A stretch of DNA of 64,000 bases from contig OY751485.1 of assembly GCA_963565915.1 (NCBI GenBank), positions 5,850,489 through 5,914,488 on the forward strand. Reading direction: 5' to 3'. Source of the stretch: Entoloma clypeatum. Lineage: Eukaryota; Basidiomycota; Agaricomycetes; Agaricales; Entolomataceae. Shown here in pieces: positions 24,501 to 36,298 of this stretch. Each line of letters starts with the position of its first letter. Position 1 is the stretch's first letter. The notes under the pieces were generated by a model. It saw nothing but the letters and a program-made list of their open reading frames with translations. It was not told where the DNA came from and made no database searches. A program made the translations under genes and the position numbers.

Positions 24501-24886
24501 CAGGGCCGCGAGCTGACGCGTCGTCCGCAACAAGTTACATGGTTTATCGGACAATTGTCCATGTACGTCTGCGGTTGTTTCGTTCTTCAACTTGTGCTGA
24601 GAAGGCGGAATAGATGTTTGCTTCTCTGGAATTATGACCATACACTGAAAAATGCTCTTATACTGGGGAAATCTTTACTTTATGTGGTCGAGGTCATGAA
24701 CAGCTTATGGCCTTGTCATCGTGAGTCCGACCTCTCGTCAGTTTTGGTCTCCGGCGCTTACCCGACGAAACGACAGTTCTCCAGCGCCAATGTCGTGATT
24801 TGCAGGAGAGATTGGTTCTTGCTTGTACATCAGTGGGCATTGAGCCCCCTCAACCATCGAGCCATATACTTCCTTTTGCGTCATAG
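21575..24886 (+). CDS. Zn(II)2Cys6 fungal transcription factor
   Basis: Nuclear zinc-cluster regulator split by many short introns. Exon 1 starts MHSDEGTHSSEEGSG and is spliced (GTCAGT donor near 21,676) into a long Pro/Ser/His-rich disordered region. The DNA-binding domain straddles an intron and reads CRQCRARKIRC, then CDSTRPIC, CNNC and CIRRSNVC: the spacing C-x2-C-x6-C-x6-C-x2-C-x6-C. A basic linker (KRRGPDKRPGTR) follows. The middle matches the fungal-specific TF region (HCLSFLNVEFIVKRL, QPAFIYAILAMATLM, ILALYETSAHE, EECRRLCWSAL, CVAFDRDPPNFFL). Late exons give LARLHEWISHVQTEACGRL, a WYQDRVIQLVKTTINHL segment and finally QRQCRDLQERLVLACTSVG, ending at TAG 24,884-24,886. The length is near 800 aa. 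Targets are unknown, and exon borders were not all fixed. Confidence 0.85.
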
Positions 24887-27128
24887 GATATGGTACCCCA
24901 TCGTGACATTACCGGGATATGGTGACGAGAGCGGCTTGCCGAGACTCGGATCTACACATCTGAACATCCTCTCATTCATTGTCTTAACGTCCATCGATGA
25001 TGCGTTGACATGTGTGTACTATATTATACGTTCTTTCATTGCGGGTCCCCTTTGGGGGGGTTCTTTGTTATTCTTGCAGCGTGGTATACCATTCGAATCT
25101 TGTCCTTCGCTGTTCACATAGTTATATATCACAGAAGAGATATACGTGTATCCATGGTTCATCCCCGAGTCAATGTGGGAGATAAAGAATCAGTTTTCAG
25201 CGTTCGCGCAACTATGAATTGGAAGGTCGTGCAGGCGAAATCAATCTCTCATCATGGAACAACTCCTGAAAAGACGAGTGTGATGTAGATGCATTGAATT
25301 GGGTTTTCCTGATCGACTAGGATCGCCAAGTACCTGATCTGTATACACTGTCCTGAGGACTGTGAATTGGTTCCTCGATTTTTTGACCTGACGAGTCTTT
25401 CTCATTCAGACTTCTCCGAAGATTTTCCAAACATCAAGACGTGGTCGAGACTGCGTTCCAAATTTCGGGTCGCAAATCAATTGAGAAGAAGTTGGTACTC
25501 TGCTTCCTCGGACAATCCTCGGCGAAGCCCTTTGAAACAAGAAAATCTATATCGAATATTCCCTATCGTGCGTCTGAGCCTCCCTGCAGGCGCGTCTTGT
25601 GTTTCGAACTGATTAGAACGCATCTTGAATAATAAATGGTTGCTGATAGTAAAGCATGGTTGTCCAGCGTTAGGACGAGTCGCTGAGTAGAAAGGGGAGT
25701 CGGAAACCGTAGAGGCAAAGTCGAAGATGGAGGTTTACATCTTTGCTGAAGGAGCACCGGTGTCCGAACGACGGTCGGAGACACTGGAAAACGGTGCTGG
25801 ATTAACAAGACGGTCAGAGCTTCCGAGTCAGTGGAAAGCGACGTACTGAAAAAAGATGTATGCAGAATTGAAGGGTTGTGGGAGAACGCGGGCGAAGGCA
25901 AGAACGGGAAAAAGATCCTAGGGATGGGCTTCGCAGAAGTTCTGTGTAGAGACCTGTGAAACAAAGAGTGCATGACTGAACCACAGGTACAGATGCTCTG
26001 AAGGGCGTGGCGAGGGAAGGGCCCAACCCGCGTCCAGTCACTGGCCTTGCGTTAGCCTTTCAGCCTTTCAACCTCGGTCTTGTTGCTGACAATAGCGTCT
26101 ACGATGACGGGGTGCCAATAGATGGTGACTGGGACGAAAATGCCGCTCACTGCATTCGCTGGTCCCATGGCAAGCCGCGATGGCTAGCCGTCCAAATATG
26201 TCTCGTCATCAATGGGCACAGGGATTGTTTAGAAACATCTCTTGCTGTTCATTGTGTGAGAGGTAGGGCCGAGGTGAATAATTGACAACCTGAACAGGCG
26301 ACGGCTGTCGTGACATCGAGGGTAAATGGGCGTCCGGTAGTCGGACAGAAAAGTTAAAGCTCGTAAGCGGCGTTGTCGTTTTATTTTTTTTTCTTCTGTC
26401 ATTTCTCCTTCTGAGAGCTTCATGAAGGCCGAGGCTTAGAAGATCAGATGAGCGTATGTCGTAGCTATGGAGGGAATCGGCTCACCGGTTTCTGATTTTC
26501 CCCTCACCGAAACCGGACTCCTGTCCAGGAATTTGGAACTTCATAACCATAGAAGGGGAGGTGGGCAGCGCGATGAACGACGTATGAACCTCTTGGAGTA
26601 AGTAAATGTCGAGTAACGCGAGTGGGAGGGAAGCGGTGAAATGCTGACTTTGGCTACCCAAATGTGCAAAACAACCACAACAACGTAGAGGCTATAGAAG
26701 CAGGAGGTAGGGAAAGTCGATTTAAGCGGATTTATCCATTACCCTGAACTCTCACCTCTACCAGGATAAGCTATTTATCGATGCTGCATACTTCAGAAGG
26801 AGGTGTGGGCCGCGTTTCAAACGATGGACGCAGGGATGCAAGTCTATGTGTGGAAAATACGATGATATTGGAGCGAAACACAGAATGTAGCAACTGTTGG
26901 TCATTGTGTTAACGACAGACGTTGGGGACGTCCATCTTCTCTCTCGCCATCGCCGACGATGACGGCGAAAAAAAGAAGCTGGTGGTGCACGGACCTCCGT
27001 GGAAAGAAACGTCACGCGACTTCGAGTCTGTTTGTCTCGTGCTCAACCGATTCCCATTCTTCCTCGTCGCCCTCCTCGCCGTGCCCTCCCCCTGCCTCTT
27101 CCCGTTGCGCCTGCCCCCATCGTCCACG
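24887..27128. other. Intergenic, no supported gene
   Basis: About 2.2 kb. A minus-strand ORF at 25,563-25,973 is rich in Ser, Pro and Phe with no domain and no splice context, so it is not called. The final ~200 bases are C/T-rich and form the promoter and leader of the PWWP gene. Confidence 0.35.
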
Positions 27129-28764
27129 ATGAGTAAAAAAGGTGCCAAAGCCGCCCCAAAAGAGGTCTCCTCCTACGAGCACCGCGATATCGTCCTGGGG
27201 AAAGTTCGTGGGTTCCCCCCTTGGCCAGGCATGGTGAGCTAGCCACGCTGTTCCCTACTTTCACCGCGCTCAACAGCTTATTTCTCACCTTCTTTGTCGT
27301 CTGTCGCGTAAAGGTTGTCGATCCCGAGACCGTACCCTCCAATGTCCAACAAGAGCGCCCCACCAAAAAGGCTAACTTTTATTGTGTCCGATTCTTCCCC
27401 GCCGGCGATTTGTACATCTCTTCTCCCATCTTTTTGCGCCACTTTTAACCGAATCTTTATCCATGCAGTGCATGGCTAGTAGCGAAGGACATCTCGAAAC
27501 TGCAGACTCACGAAATCGAGTCTTACATCAACGAGCCGTACAAGAAGTCTGGCGACCTCCTCTCCGGGTACCGTATCGCACTCGACCCCACGAAATGGGA
27601 AGAGGAGCGAGCCAAAAATGCGGCCAACGTACAGGAACCCGAGGAGGACGATGCTCAGGTCGACGAGCTCGACTCTGACGGTGCCGTCTCCAAAAAGTCA
27701 AAGTCCAAGAAGAGAAAGCGCGAGTCTGAAGGCGGTGCCATCGCTGCGAAGACAAGGAAGCCTCCCAAGGCAAAGAAGGAGCCCGCCGAGCCAAAGAAGA
27801 GGGCGACTTCGAAAGGCAGAAAGAACGGGGTTCGATCCAAGGAGCTGGTCGAGTCTGAAGACGAGGCGGAAGGCGAGCCCGAGGGCGAAGAAGAGGACGC
27901 TGGCCCCAGCAAGAAAGAGTCTCCGCCCCCCACGAAGAAGCCAAGGCGAGAGAAGGGTGACGAGGAAGGCGGTGACGATTGTAAGTGTCATTTCATTTCC
28001 TTCCTCTTTCTTTCATTATCTTTTGGACTTCTCCCTCATCCAAATCCTCCCATCTTTTCGCCTCGTCTCGTTAGGAAAGAACCGTATTGACTCATTTTGC
28101 CCTCTGCAGCGAAATTCGCACAGGATCCCGAGGCGATGAGAGTCCGGGAATGGCGACACAAGCTTCAGAAAGCTTTCCTCGGCAAGACCATACCAGACGC
28201 TGCAGTAAGTTTGGCCCACGTTGCAAATTTTCTCCCCAATTCCCTGGTTGTAACCCTAACCCTACCTCTTTGCTTACCACCCTTCCTTTCTTTAGGACAT
28301 GCCAGGCTACGACGAGCTCTTCTCCACCGTCGAGGCGTACGATAAAATGAACATCCAGTATCTCCAATTCTCCAAGATCGGCAAGGTCATGCGCCACATC
28401 ACCGTCCTCGTTGATGAGAAAGTGCCTAGAGACGACGAGTTCAAGTTCAGAGAGCGAGCCAAAGCCTTGGTCGACCAGTGGCATCAAGTCCTCAATGCGA
28501 ACAAAGGGTCCATTGCGAATGGGACCGAGGCGAGTGCCAACGACAAGGCGGACAAGGGAGATGAGGCCGCCGTCGTCAAGGGTGCCGCTGAAATGGATTT
28601 GAATGGAAACGGTGACGATGGTACGTCCCCTTCTTCGTTGTAATCGTATATGTTTGATAGCGTGTTGCCCTCTTTCAGCGGCCGAGGAAGCAGGCGCTGA
28701 CGATGCCGATGGCGATGCTGTCGGCGAGACATCTATGGGGGACATCACGATGACCGAGGCATGA
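27129..28764 (+). CDS. PWWP-domain chromatin protein with C-terminal TFIIS-N/IBD-like domain
   Basis: Six exons: 27,129-27,233, 27,314-27,411, 27,469-27,980, 28,110-28,204, 28,296-28,620 and 28,679-28,764. Total 1221 nt (406 aa), all phases consistent. The N-terminal PWWP domain reads DIVLGKVRGFPPWPGMVVDP (residues ~20-39), then FYCVRFFPAGDFAWLVAKDI, the fold that reads methylated histone H3 tails. The middle (about 100-235) is a Lys/Glu/Pro-rich disordered linker with several basic nuclear-localisation stretches. Residues ~240-340 form a helical domain (EWRHKLQKAFLG, YDELFSTVEAYDKMNIQYL, FRERAKALVDQWHQVL) like the TFIIS N-terminal/LEDGF integrase-binding fold. The tail is acidic. The architecture matches fungal HDGF/LEDGF-like proteins that link chromatin marks to transcription elongation; the exact complex is an inference. 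Confidence 0.88.
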
Positions 28765-30235
28765 TCGACTCGGTCGTGATCAGCCGGCCAACGTTCACTT
28801 CCAGGGACATTCTCGTTTTCGGTTTTACGTCCTTCTGTTTCGTCGTCGTCTTTGTGTTCCAACAAAAGCAAACCTGTGTCATTTGTTTTGATAATCTCCC
28901 AACCCTCCCGTTCCTCTGCCTTCCCTCTCGGATTCGTGTTCTAACCGTCCCTGTATTCCGCGTCTCTTTCCACCACCTAACCAATATCTGTGTTGATCCC
29001 CGAACTATGACCTATGCGCGGCCCTTTTTATGCTAGTTGTTAAAAAATATGTGTGTCTTGTGTCTTTCTCGCAGGGGGACTGAGAGAACGGCATTTTTTT
29101 TTCTCGTTTTTGTCATGTAATTTTTGTACCTTGGCTCACTGTCCTATATAGTCCCATGTACAAATGATACAACGATCGCTGTAGATCCGTGAAAATCAGC
29201 TATTGGTATGACGTTCTGGAGTTGAGCTGAGAGTTCACGGAAGACCGTCATCGGAAATGAAATGTCCACCGAACCACCGAAGGGTGATGATACGCTCCTT
29301 CGGCTGAAGAGTGGTTGAATCCTGGGTGCTGGGGATTCACTCGTCAGAGATATCGCAGTATCTCAGCTGAACGCTGCTTCGAAAAAAAAAGAATGACGGC
29401 TGTAAGAATGAAGGAGCCTTGTTCAGATATCCACGCACAGTAGCAGCGAGGAGAGCGACCTCGCAATATCGCCTTGTATAGATGACCTGGTAGGACCCAG
29501 ACAAGGACCCAGATGTCTCGATAACGACCTTTAATCGAAATGCGTATGCTAAGTATCCAAGATGGGTATCAGTGCAAGACATCAGAAGAAAGATGCAGCA
29601 TACATATATCTCTGCGCTCAGAGTTGAGGCATTGTCCAGGGGTATTAGAGCTACCAGCAGGTTGATATGTAGAGGTCCTGGGGCTGACTGTGGACGGCCG
29701 CGAAGCATTTGATTCTGCCGTAAGGTACAGACCGAGGAGCTTCCCAAGGCAACCTCCCGATCGCGGTGAAAAATCAAACAGAACGGGGAAGGTGAGGTAA
29801 GATTAATGAAGGCGTCCTAAATGATAGTTAGCCTGTTGAATAACCCTAGGGGATGGAGGACTCACACTGGATACGGGCCTCCGTGGCCAAATCCTTGACA
29901 CTTGAACGCATGCTCGGCTGACGGGGGCGATGCCTTAACCCCCTAGGAGGTTGATTGAAGGAGGACTGCATTCATCGGCAGTGGTCCACGTTCTAGCTAC
30001 AGTGATGTTCAGCCAGTGTTTTTGCGTACTTACAGACAAACTTTCCCACGCGCCACTTTTACAACCACACATCTTCACTTGATCTTCACCTTACTCATCG
30101 CCTCAAGGCAGTGAAAGAGCGTCTATTATTGTCAACATGATCCCAGAATCGGCCCCGATATTTCTTAGTGAGTCTACTCCGGCTTTACTTGTACCAATAA
30201 CTCATTCGCAGCGCTCTTAGTTCTGTCGTCTGACG
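28765..30235. other. 3' UTR and intergenic region
   Basis: Begins with the T-rich 3' region of the PWWP gene. A minus-strand ORF at 29,337-29,777 has no recognisable content. The last 150 bases hold the leader of the phosphatase gene, possibly with a short upstream ATG-containing exon (MIPESAPIFL) spliced in the leader. Confidence 0.4.
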
Positions 30236-31331
30236 ATGTCTACAATCACCCCTCAGACGGACATTCTCTCTTCCCCGCCCTTCGTCGTCGTGGACGGTGT
30301 ATTCAACATGCGGGCGATCGGCGGCTCCTCCATCTCTAGACCTGGTCTCATCGTCAAGCCTCTACGCATCTTCCGATCCGCAGACTTGTCTCGTATAACC
30401 GAGAATGGGACAGAACAGCTTCGCTCGCTCGGGATCAAAGTCGTCTTCGACCTCCGTACAAAGTTGGAGATTCTGAGAGATGACAAGGGACAGCTTGACG
30501 TGCAGCCGGGGATACGAACGGTGAACGCATCGGTTTATACAGAGGACGCAGTCAAAGCGAAACGCGAAAATCTCGCCAACTCGTGCGCGCTTTCTGTCGC
30601 CCCTCTAAATGACCTTGCTGACCAGATGTTATTTTGTAGGATGAAGCGTTACCAGGAAGACCCTCTCCAGGTACAGTCATTCCTCCATCCCGCTCCACCA
30701 TCGGCTTACAGCATTGTCAGATATTCAAGGAAGACTACATCCAAATGTTGGGAATGGCAGGGCCGGCTCTCCGGACCGTTTTCACGCACCTACGTGATAA
30801 CCCTGACGAGCCTTGTCTTTTCCATTGTTCCGGTCCGTATTTCTGTCAACTATGACACCTCTTTACTGACCTCCCAATTCCACAGCCGGAAAAGACCGTA
30901 CCGGCCTTGTAATCGCTTGCATCTTAATGGTATGTAATTTGAGCTCCTTAACCCTGGCGTACTATCTCAGGTGACGGCGCATAGGTTCTCGGCGTTGACG
31001 ACGAGGACATCGTACACGACTACGGCTTAACAAACATAGGATACGCTCCCCTATTGGAAATTCTCCGTGAAAGCCACCAAAAGATCGAAGCGTTCCGTCA
31101 GAACTGGGATGGATATCTGAACATGGTCGCCGCCAGGTAGGACGATCTACGTCATACCCCGCTTGATCAGTCTAACTGATTATACTGATCAACAGGGAAG
31201 ATTCTGTACGTTCTGCCCTTGGGATAATAAGGGAGAATTTCGGAGGGGTTCAGACCTACTTGAAGGGACATGCCGGGCTCAGCGATGAAGACTTGGAGAA
31301 AGTTCGTCGGAATCTGCTTACCCCCCAATGA
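30236..31331 (+). CDS. Protein tyrosine phosphatase (Y_phosphatase3-like), copy 2
   Basis: Paralogue of the gene at 18,602, same strand. Exons 30,236-30,670, 30,721-30,832, 30,886-30,929, 30,985-31,136 and 31,196-31,331 total 879 nt (292 aa), fully in phase. N-terminal landmarks are PPFVVVDGVFNMRAIGG, RIFRSADLSRITENG and VVFDLRTKLEIL. The catalytic loop is CSAGKDR (C-x5-R) in HCSAGKDRTGLVIACILM, split by an intron after the Cys-Ser. The helical end carries VLGVDDEDIVHDYGLT, EAFRQNWDGYLNMVAAR and ENFGGVQTYLKGHAGLSDED. Exon sizes match the first copy except at exon 2, so this copy shows the ancestral splice pattern. It should be a soluble cytosolic phosphatase; the substrate is unknown. Confidence 0.88.
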
Positions 31332-32100
31332 GGGTCGAGCTGCTATTACTTCGCAAGCCTCTCTCCCGAGCGCTTCATTCATCCCAAACCTGATCTCAAA
31401 TATTCAACAGTTTTCGATACTACTTCAACGACGGATGACACAAGTGTTGGTCATCATATTAAATACACTGATTCAATATGGTGAATTTGCGCTGTCATAA
31501 GTCTTAAGGCTGTTTGGTCGTGCGTTCATAGCAAGTCATCTCAGCATCACATGGGAGAATTGATGAATTTACTCAACAACGCAGAGGCAATCCGTCCCAT
31601 TCAGTCGTAAAAAAGATGAACCGGGCTACTCCCTCCTCCTGACAAGCATGCCGCATATTTCCAAGACTGGCCTCACCTTAACGAAGGCTCAAAGAGCGCG
31701 GCTAGGCCGGGCCCTCTCTCAAGACCGTGGATGTCTCGCGCTTGATCCATTTATTGTCTGAGGGACTGCCTACGTGAAACTACCTTTGATCCTCAATACC
31801 ATTTTTCAACATTGAGTTCTGCATCGCGAGGTGAGGAGAACCTAAGGCCTGATGACTGCGACGCTGGTACGTTCTATATCCCTCTCGTCTAGTGAGGGTT
31901 GTCCATGCTGGACTTCTGCGTTATAGAAGACCATAATCAGGCCCGTCCAACCAGGGTGCACAAGCGGGCATCATCTGCGCGTTCGTCGTTCTATGTGGGT
32001 ACATAGCACGAGCGCCATCGGCAAAGGCAGGACCTCTGCCTCTCTCACTCTCTCTAGATTTGAACCCCCCCTTCTTATCCTCGGGCTCAAAAATCTTCCA
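31332..32100. other. Intergenic, no supported gene
   Basis: Nothing recognisable apart from T/C-rich tracts. It lies 3' to the phosphatase gene. Confidence 0.35.
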
Positions 32101-32101
32101 G

Positions 32102-33000
32102 TCAATCCTCTGGGGCCGTAATCTCCCGCAGCGGTCCGTAGCGGAAACAGGTCCCTCGATTGTACGTCACGTTTCCAATCACCCTCCTTGACTCAACGAA
32201 GACGTACATCAGTGCTTGCCAGGGGAGCAATTGCTGTATCAGAATTTGAAGTGAGCGGTCGTCGAAACGGAATGGGTGAGTCTTGAATGCGTGTAGAAGA
32301 GAGGGAACATGCATCAATAACCATCCAAAGATCGTGTTACAATGAACCATACGGAGGTAAACCAGGTCAGCTTACGACGATGTAGATGCTGGGAAGGGAC
32401 GATTGGCGTGGGCTCATGGCTCTACGAAGAGTATAGTGAGAGATGGTCTACGAGGAAGACCGGGACATACAAATATCGGCCCTGGTACTGGGGCTCGCCA
32501 AGTGACAGTCGCGGGACGGACGATCGTCGCTTGGACAATCGCGGTTGGAAGGCCACTGTTCCGTACAACGCGGGTTTGGCGGTCATGGAGGGACTGGGGT
32601 TGAGGCATCTGCGGGGGATCGAAATGGGCGAGGAGGAGTTGGTTCTTGTTGGAAGAACAGCCTTACTGTGAAGGTATTAGACGGAGCAGAAAGGTGAGGG
32701 GCTGAGGACGCACGGCGAGTATCAAGCACAGATAAGCAGCCTTGGCAGCAGCCGTGAATGTGACGTAGGAGTCGTCGGGATCTGGTCTGCAACACATAAA
32801 TGCAAACGGAGGAACAATCTCTCCTTGCAGGCAGCCACCCCCATCTGAGCAATTCCCAGTCAGGAAGCTCCTGCACCGACGTCTTTCGCTTCCCCACCTC
32901 ACCTCCACAATACTCTTCTTCTGCTGGATCTGTCGGTCTACTCCTCCTCTGCATCTCATCCCGGGTCTTCAAAATGTTGAGCCGACAAGCTTTCGCCCTT
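32102..33000 (-). CDS. Possible hypothetical gene, exons unresolved
   Basis: Two minus-strand segments have coding character. One near 32,700-32,780 reads DDSYVTFTAAAKAAYLCLIL. Another (32,102-32,340) reads TIFGWLLMHVPSLLHAF and later LQILIQQLLPWQALMYVFVE, ending at a stop at 32,102. A donor-like GTAAGC lies at about 32,370. The frames between them do not join with splice sites I could confirm, and no family is recognised. It could be a decayed gene. Confidence 0.3.
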
Positions 33001-34058
33001 TCAGTAACCTCCTCCAAGGTCAAACATGTAACAAATCTACGTCTGAGAGTCCATCCCTCCGAACCCCGTAGGAACTGTGCCGAACATTCGGTCTTTGCAG
33101 AGATTAAAAAAAGGAGAACTTGACGCACCTCATAACAGAATCCGCCACACGCCCCTCATGAAGACAATGTCTTCAGGGTCTTGCGTTCATTTGGCCTGGT
33201 GGATTGTCCGCTGTATTTGGTTGAAACGTGAGGGAATGGACGACAACAGGTATGTAGAAGTCGAAAGCCGCACCGTCGCGGCACATGCAATCCTTCACGA
33301 CTCATCCTCAGATTCTCCATACTCTTTCATCTCCATCCCCCGTCTCCTCTTTCACGATGTTTTCAGTATGAGAATCCCCTTCCAACGCCTGGTTGATACA
33401 CCTCTGTACTTCCACGTTTCCCTCTATGTCGCCCTGGCCATGCGAATTAGAAGTCTCATGCTCACTAGGACAGTTGCACGTCGAGAGATACGACGCTGAA
33501 TCAAATGGCACAATGGGTATTTCGGAGACCAGAACGCAAGGTCGGCGGAGAGAAAACGGGACGTGGGTTGTGTTGGACAACGGGAGGGAATCGGCAGGTG
33601 AAGGGAAGGTGAAACAGGGAGAGTCGCCATTGCGGTCGTGAGCCCTCGTTCAACTTATGTGACAGCCCTTTCCCCACATCAGAGTATGGGGGTTCGACCC
33701 TTGGATCGACCAGTGACCGAGGGGGTGACAGAGGAACATTGAGCGAGTCCTGGCAGGACATGAATCTATAATACTTGGTGTAAGTCGGGCATGTCCTACG
33801 CATTCGTGCAAGCTCTACTGTTTGGCGTTCGGCTTTTGTACACAATAGCTCAGGGAAATCGTGACGCCGGGGTGTATGCTCCGCAAATGCTCCGGCTCTG
33901 GAACACAGATCACTGAGCACGTGATTCTGGTACAACTCTTTCCGCTGATCGTTCGACCCCGAGAGAATGGCAGGTCGCTTTTCCAAACAAGAGCACCTAC
34001 CGTTGGTCGCATCTGTGCACTTCTGCGTGTATTTCTCCACGCCGTTGGCCTCTACGCC
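33001..34058. other. Intergenic or unresolved upstream exons
   Basis: No supported gene. Missing 5' exons of the membrane protein that starts at or before 34,059 may lie at the right end, since an open frame runs in phase from 33,861 into its first exon. Confidence 0.35.
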
Positions 34059-35579
34059 ATGTCACGTATGTCACCTACCAATCTCGCCCGACTGAACTGA
34101 CCTCAGATTTCCCAGTTGTCCCTCCAGTTACCCCGTCTCCGGTTATCCCCACAACCGCAACCGGGACGACTGCGGCGAGTACCACGTCTGCCACCAGTAC
34201 TGCCGCCTCGACCAGGACAACCACCTCTTCAACCGTCACCTCTACATCTTCCTTCCCCTCTTCAACCTCCACCGCTTCGTCCAGCTCTTCTTCCACCACC
34301 TCGCTAACCACTGCCTCATCCATCACACTCTCGTCCACATCCTCCGTCTCAAATCCTGCCATAATACCAACCGTCCCTCCCATTGTAACCCAAACCTCGA
34401 TCACAGGTGGTCTCGTCACCAGCACGTCTCTCACCACCATCACTCCCACACTCCAACCTACGCATACCCCCGTCCCCAGCGGCACGACCAAAGAGTATGC
34501 ATTTTCTTGTCATCGTAATCACATATTACTAAGTCCCCACTCCAGCTTCTTCAATGACAAAGCTCAAGTCGCTGGCGTATTCGCCATCGTCGGTCTCCTT
34601 GGTCTCCTCGTCGTCGTCTCCCTCATCGCCAGCGTTGTCCGACGTTACCGTGCAAAGAAATTGGATGAGGACACCGAGAAAGTAGCAGCTGAAGCCGCCA
34701 CAGCTTCTAGCCCCATCCTCCTGCACGACCGTTACGACGCTGACGGAAGAGGACACAGCAAAGGCTCCCACGGCGGGTATGGTGCCCGCAGTCTTGGGTA
34801 TGACAGTGGAGGGTACGACGGTCAGGGTTACCCCATTGCCGGACACTACCCGGACGTATCGGGAAATGGGACGTATGCGCAGCCGCCGTCGAGCACCGGT
34901 CACGCTCACGAGACATACAACGTGCGCGAGAGGGGCCGCGGCGTGCTCCGTCCTGGGGAGCTGTATAGGCAGTTTGATGCCCCTGCCACTGGAGGTGCGG
35001 CAGGTGTGGGTGTCGCGAGTGTGAGGACGATGAGTGCATTTGCAAATGGGTTTACCGAGGGGGCGGCACCATATGCGGCTTTTGCGGGACCAGACTATCA
35101 TTACCAGCGCCGGCAGCAGCAGCCTCGCCAAGAATACGAGGACTACGGGCGCCAAGGATTCACGGGCGCGCGTGCTGCGGGGCGGGACCTGCTGGTTGCA
35201 GCGGGGTTGCAGCCGGGGATGTCGTTGGATCACAATGGGTATCCTCAACAGCCCCAGATCCAACCTCAGCCAGATCTCTCTCGGAAAATGTCTCAGGCGG
35301 GTGGGTCGAGAGAGAACGACTATAGCGTCGGCAGGATGTCGCGCAGCGGTGGGTTGCCGACGCATGGTTCCCCTCCGTCGCCGCCCCAGCAGTCCCCCAG
35401 AGCTCAGCCTGCACCACAACGTCCACCCATCCAGGGATATGCTCTGGAGGATCCATATGGCGGGTACGAGGAAGTGGACAATGTGGAGGTGGAGAGACTG
35501 AGGGTTTTGAAGGTTCGTCAATCTTTTTGTCCGTATGACCCCTCAGCTTAGTTTGTCTGTCGAGGTTGCGAATGAATAA
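34059..35579 (+). CDS. Ser/Thr-rich single-pass membrane protein
   Basis: With the ATG at 34,059, exons are 34,059-34,065, 34,107-34,494, 34,546-35,512 and 35,565-35,579 (1377 nt, 458 aa, phases consistent). The start is uncertain: no signal peptide is visible, and an upstream frame open from 33,861 may add residues. The first ~130 residues are almost pure Ser/Thr/Pro, expected to be O-mannosylated and extended in the cell wall. One membrane helix follows (VAGVFAIVGLLGLLVVVSLI), then a basic stop-transfer sequence (RRYRAKK). The cytosolic tail of about 290 residues is rich in Gly, Tyr, Pro and Gln. The layout resembles fungal wall-stress sensors and Mid2-like proteins, but no Cys-rich WSC domain is present in this model. 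The function is inferred only. Confidence 0.72.
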
Positions 35580-35964
35580 GGACGAGCATCGCCGGTCGAC
35601 GCATTCATCATATTTAGCTCCTGTATTGTTGCTGTCGTATCAGGGTTACCTTTCTGTATTTCTCCTGTATCTTTTATTTGGCCTCAGGCATCGGCCTATT
35701 ATGCCCTCGCGCATAGCCTCGTGACCAGGCCATGAGTGAGCAACATTTACTCATGGAACTGGTCACCCACTCTATGCTTCAATTGCGGTTCCGCGATATG
35801 GGAGTGGATGGGCCGGCGAACCAAAGGAGGGCCGCGAGGGGCCTCCCCCAACCGATGCCATCTTAAAAATCCGGTCTTGAGTCCTGCGTAACTGTTCGCT
35901 CCTATCATGCCTTCGACAGATATACCTTTTACTATACAAGCCATGGAACCCCCCCGGGGGGTGT
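35580..35964. other. Transition from gene space to subtelomere
   Basis: 3' flank of the last credible chromosomal gene. It ends in a C-run/G-run (about 35,949-35,961), after which telomere-like repeats begin. No gene seen. Confidence 0.5.
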
Positions 35965-35977
35965 TTAGGGGTTAGGG
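35965..35977 (+). repeat. Interstitial telomere tract 1
   Basis: TTAGGGGTTAGGGG, joined directly to the 3' end of a PLE terminal-repeat fragment. It is the innermost telomere-like sequence in the window and marks a probable former chromosome end. Confidence 0.75.
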
Positions 35978-36170
35978 GAGGAGCACTACGATGAGCGCAG
36001 CGAGGAGGAGTGCGACTGAGGGCCTGTGTGTGCCGATGTGGACAATAGGACTTGGGATAAGTCCGGGATCCTATTTCGGCCTTTAAAGGCCTCTACTTAT
36101 ATGGCGGGTCGGAATACCTTATGCCCTCCACAGATACAAGGTCCAAAACGTGTATCTGCTGTACCTGCTG
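35974..36170 (-). mobile_element. PLE terminal-repeat fragment with broken hammerhead
   Basis: The first ~120 bases match the 3' end of the element found at 58,237. The hammerhead region starts at 36,040, but after stem II the sequence reads CTCTACTTATAT instead of the CTCATCAG complement, so the catalytic core is lost. The rest (36,094-36,170) does not match the element. Confidence 0.7.
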
Positions 36171-36172
36171 TC

Positions 36173-36191
36173 GGGGTTAGGGGGTTAGGGG
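36173..36191 (+). repeat. Interstitial telomere tract 2
   Basis: GGGGTTAGGGGGTTAGGGG between two PLE fragments. Confidence 0.7.
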
Positions 36192-36281
36192 AGTGCGACT
36201 GAGGGCCTGTGTGTGCCGATGTGGACAATAGGACTTGGGATAAGTCCAGGATCCTATTTCGGCCTTTATAGGCCTCATCAG
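36192..36281 (-). mobile_element. 5'-truncated PLE fragment ending at the ribozyme core
   Basis: A 90-bp fragment of the element's 3' end. It keeps the cleavage site, stem III, GAAA, stem II and CUGAUGA, but stops at 36,281. The upstream stem I strand (GGAC) is replaced by telomere repeats. Confidence 0.75.
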
Positions 36282-36298
36282 GGGTTAGGGTTAGGGGA
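36282..36298 (+). repeat. Interstitial telomere tract 3
   Basis: GGGTTAGGGTTAGGGG, mixing hexamer and heptamer registers, capping the truncated PLE fragment. Confidence 0.7.

Noticed and set aside
25563..25973. Ser/Pro/Phe-rich minus-strand ORF
   Set aside because: No recognisable family and no supporting signals.
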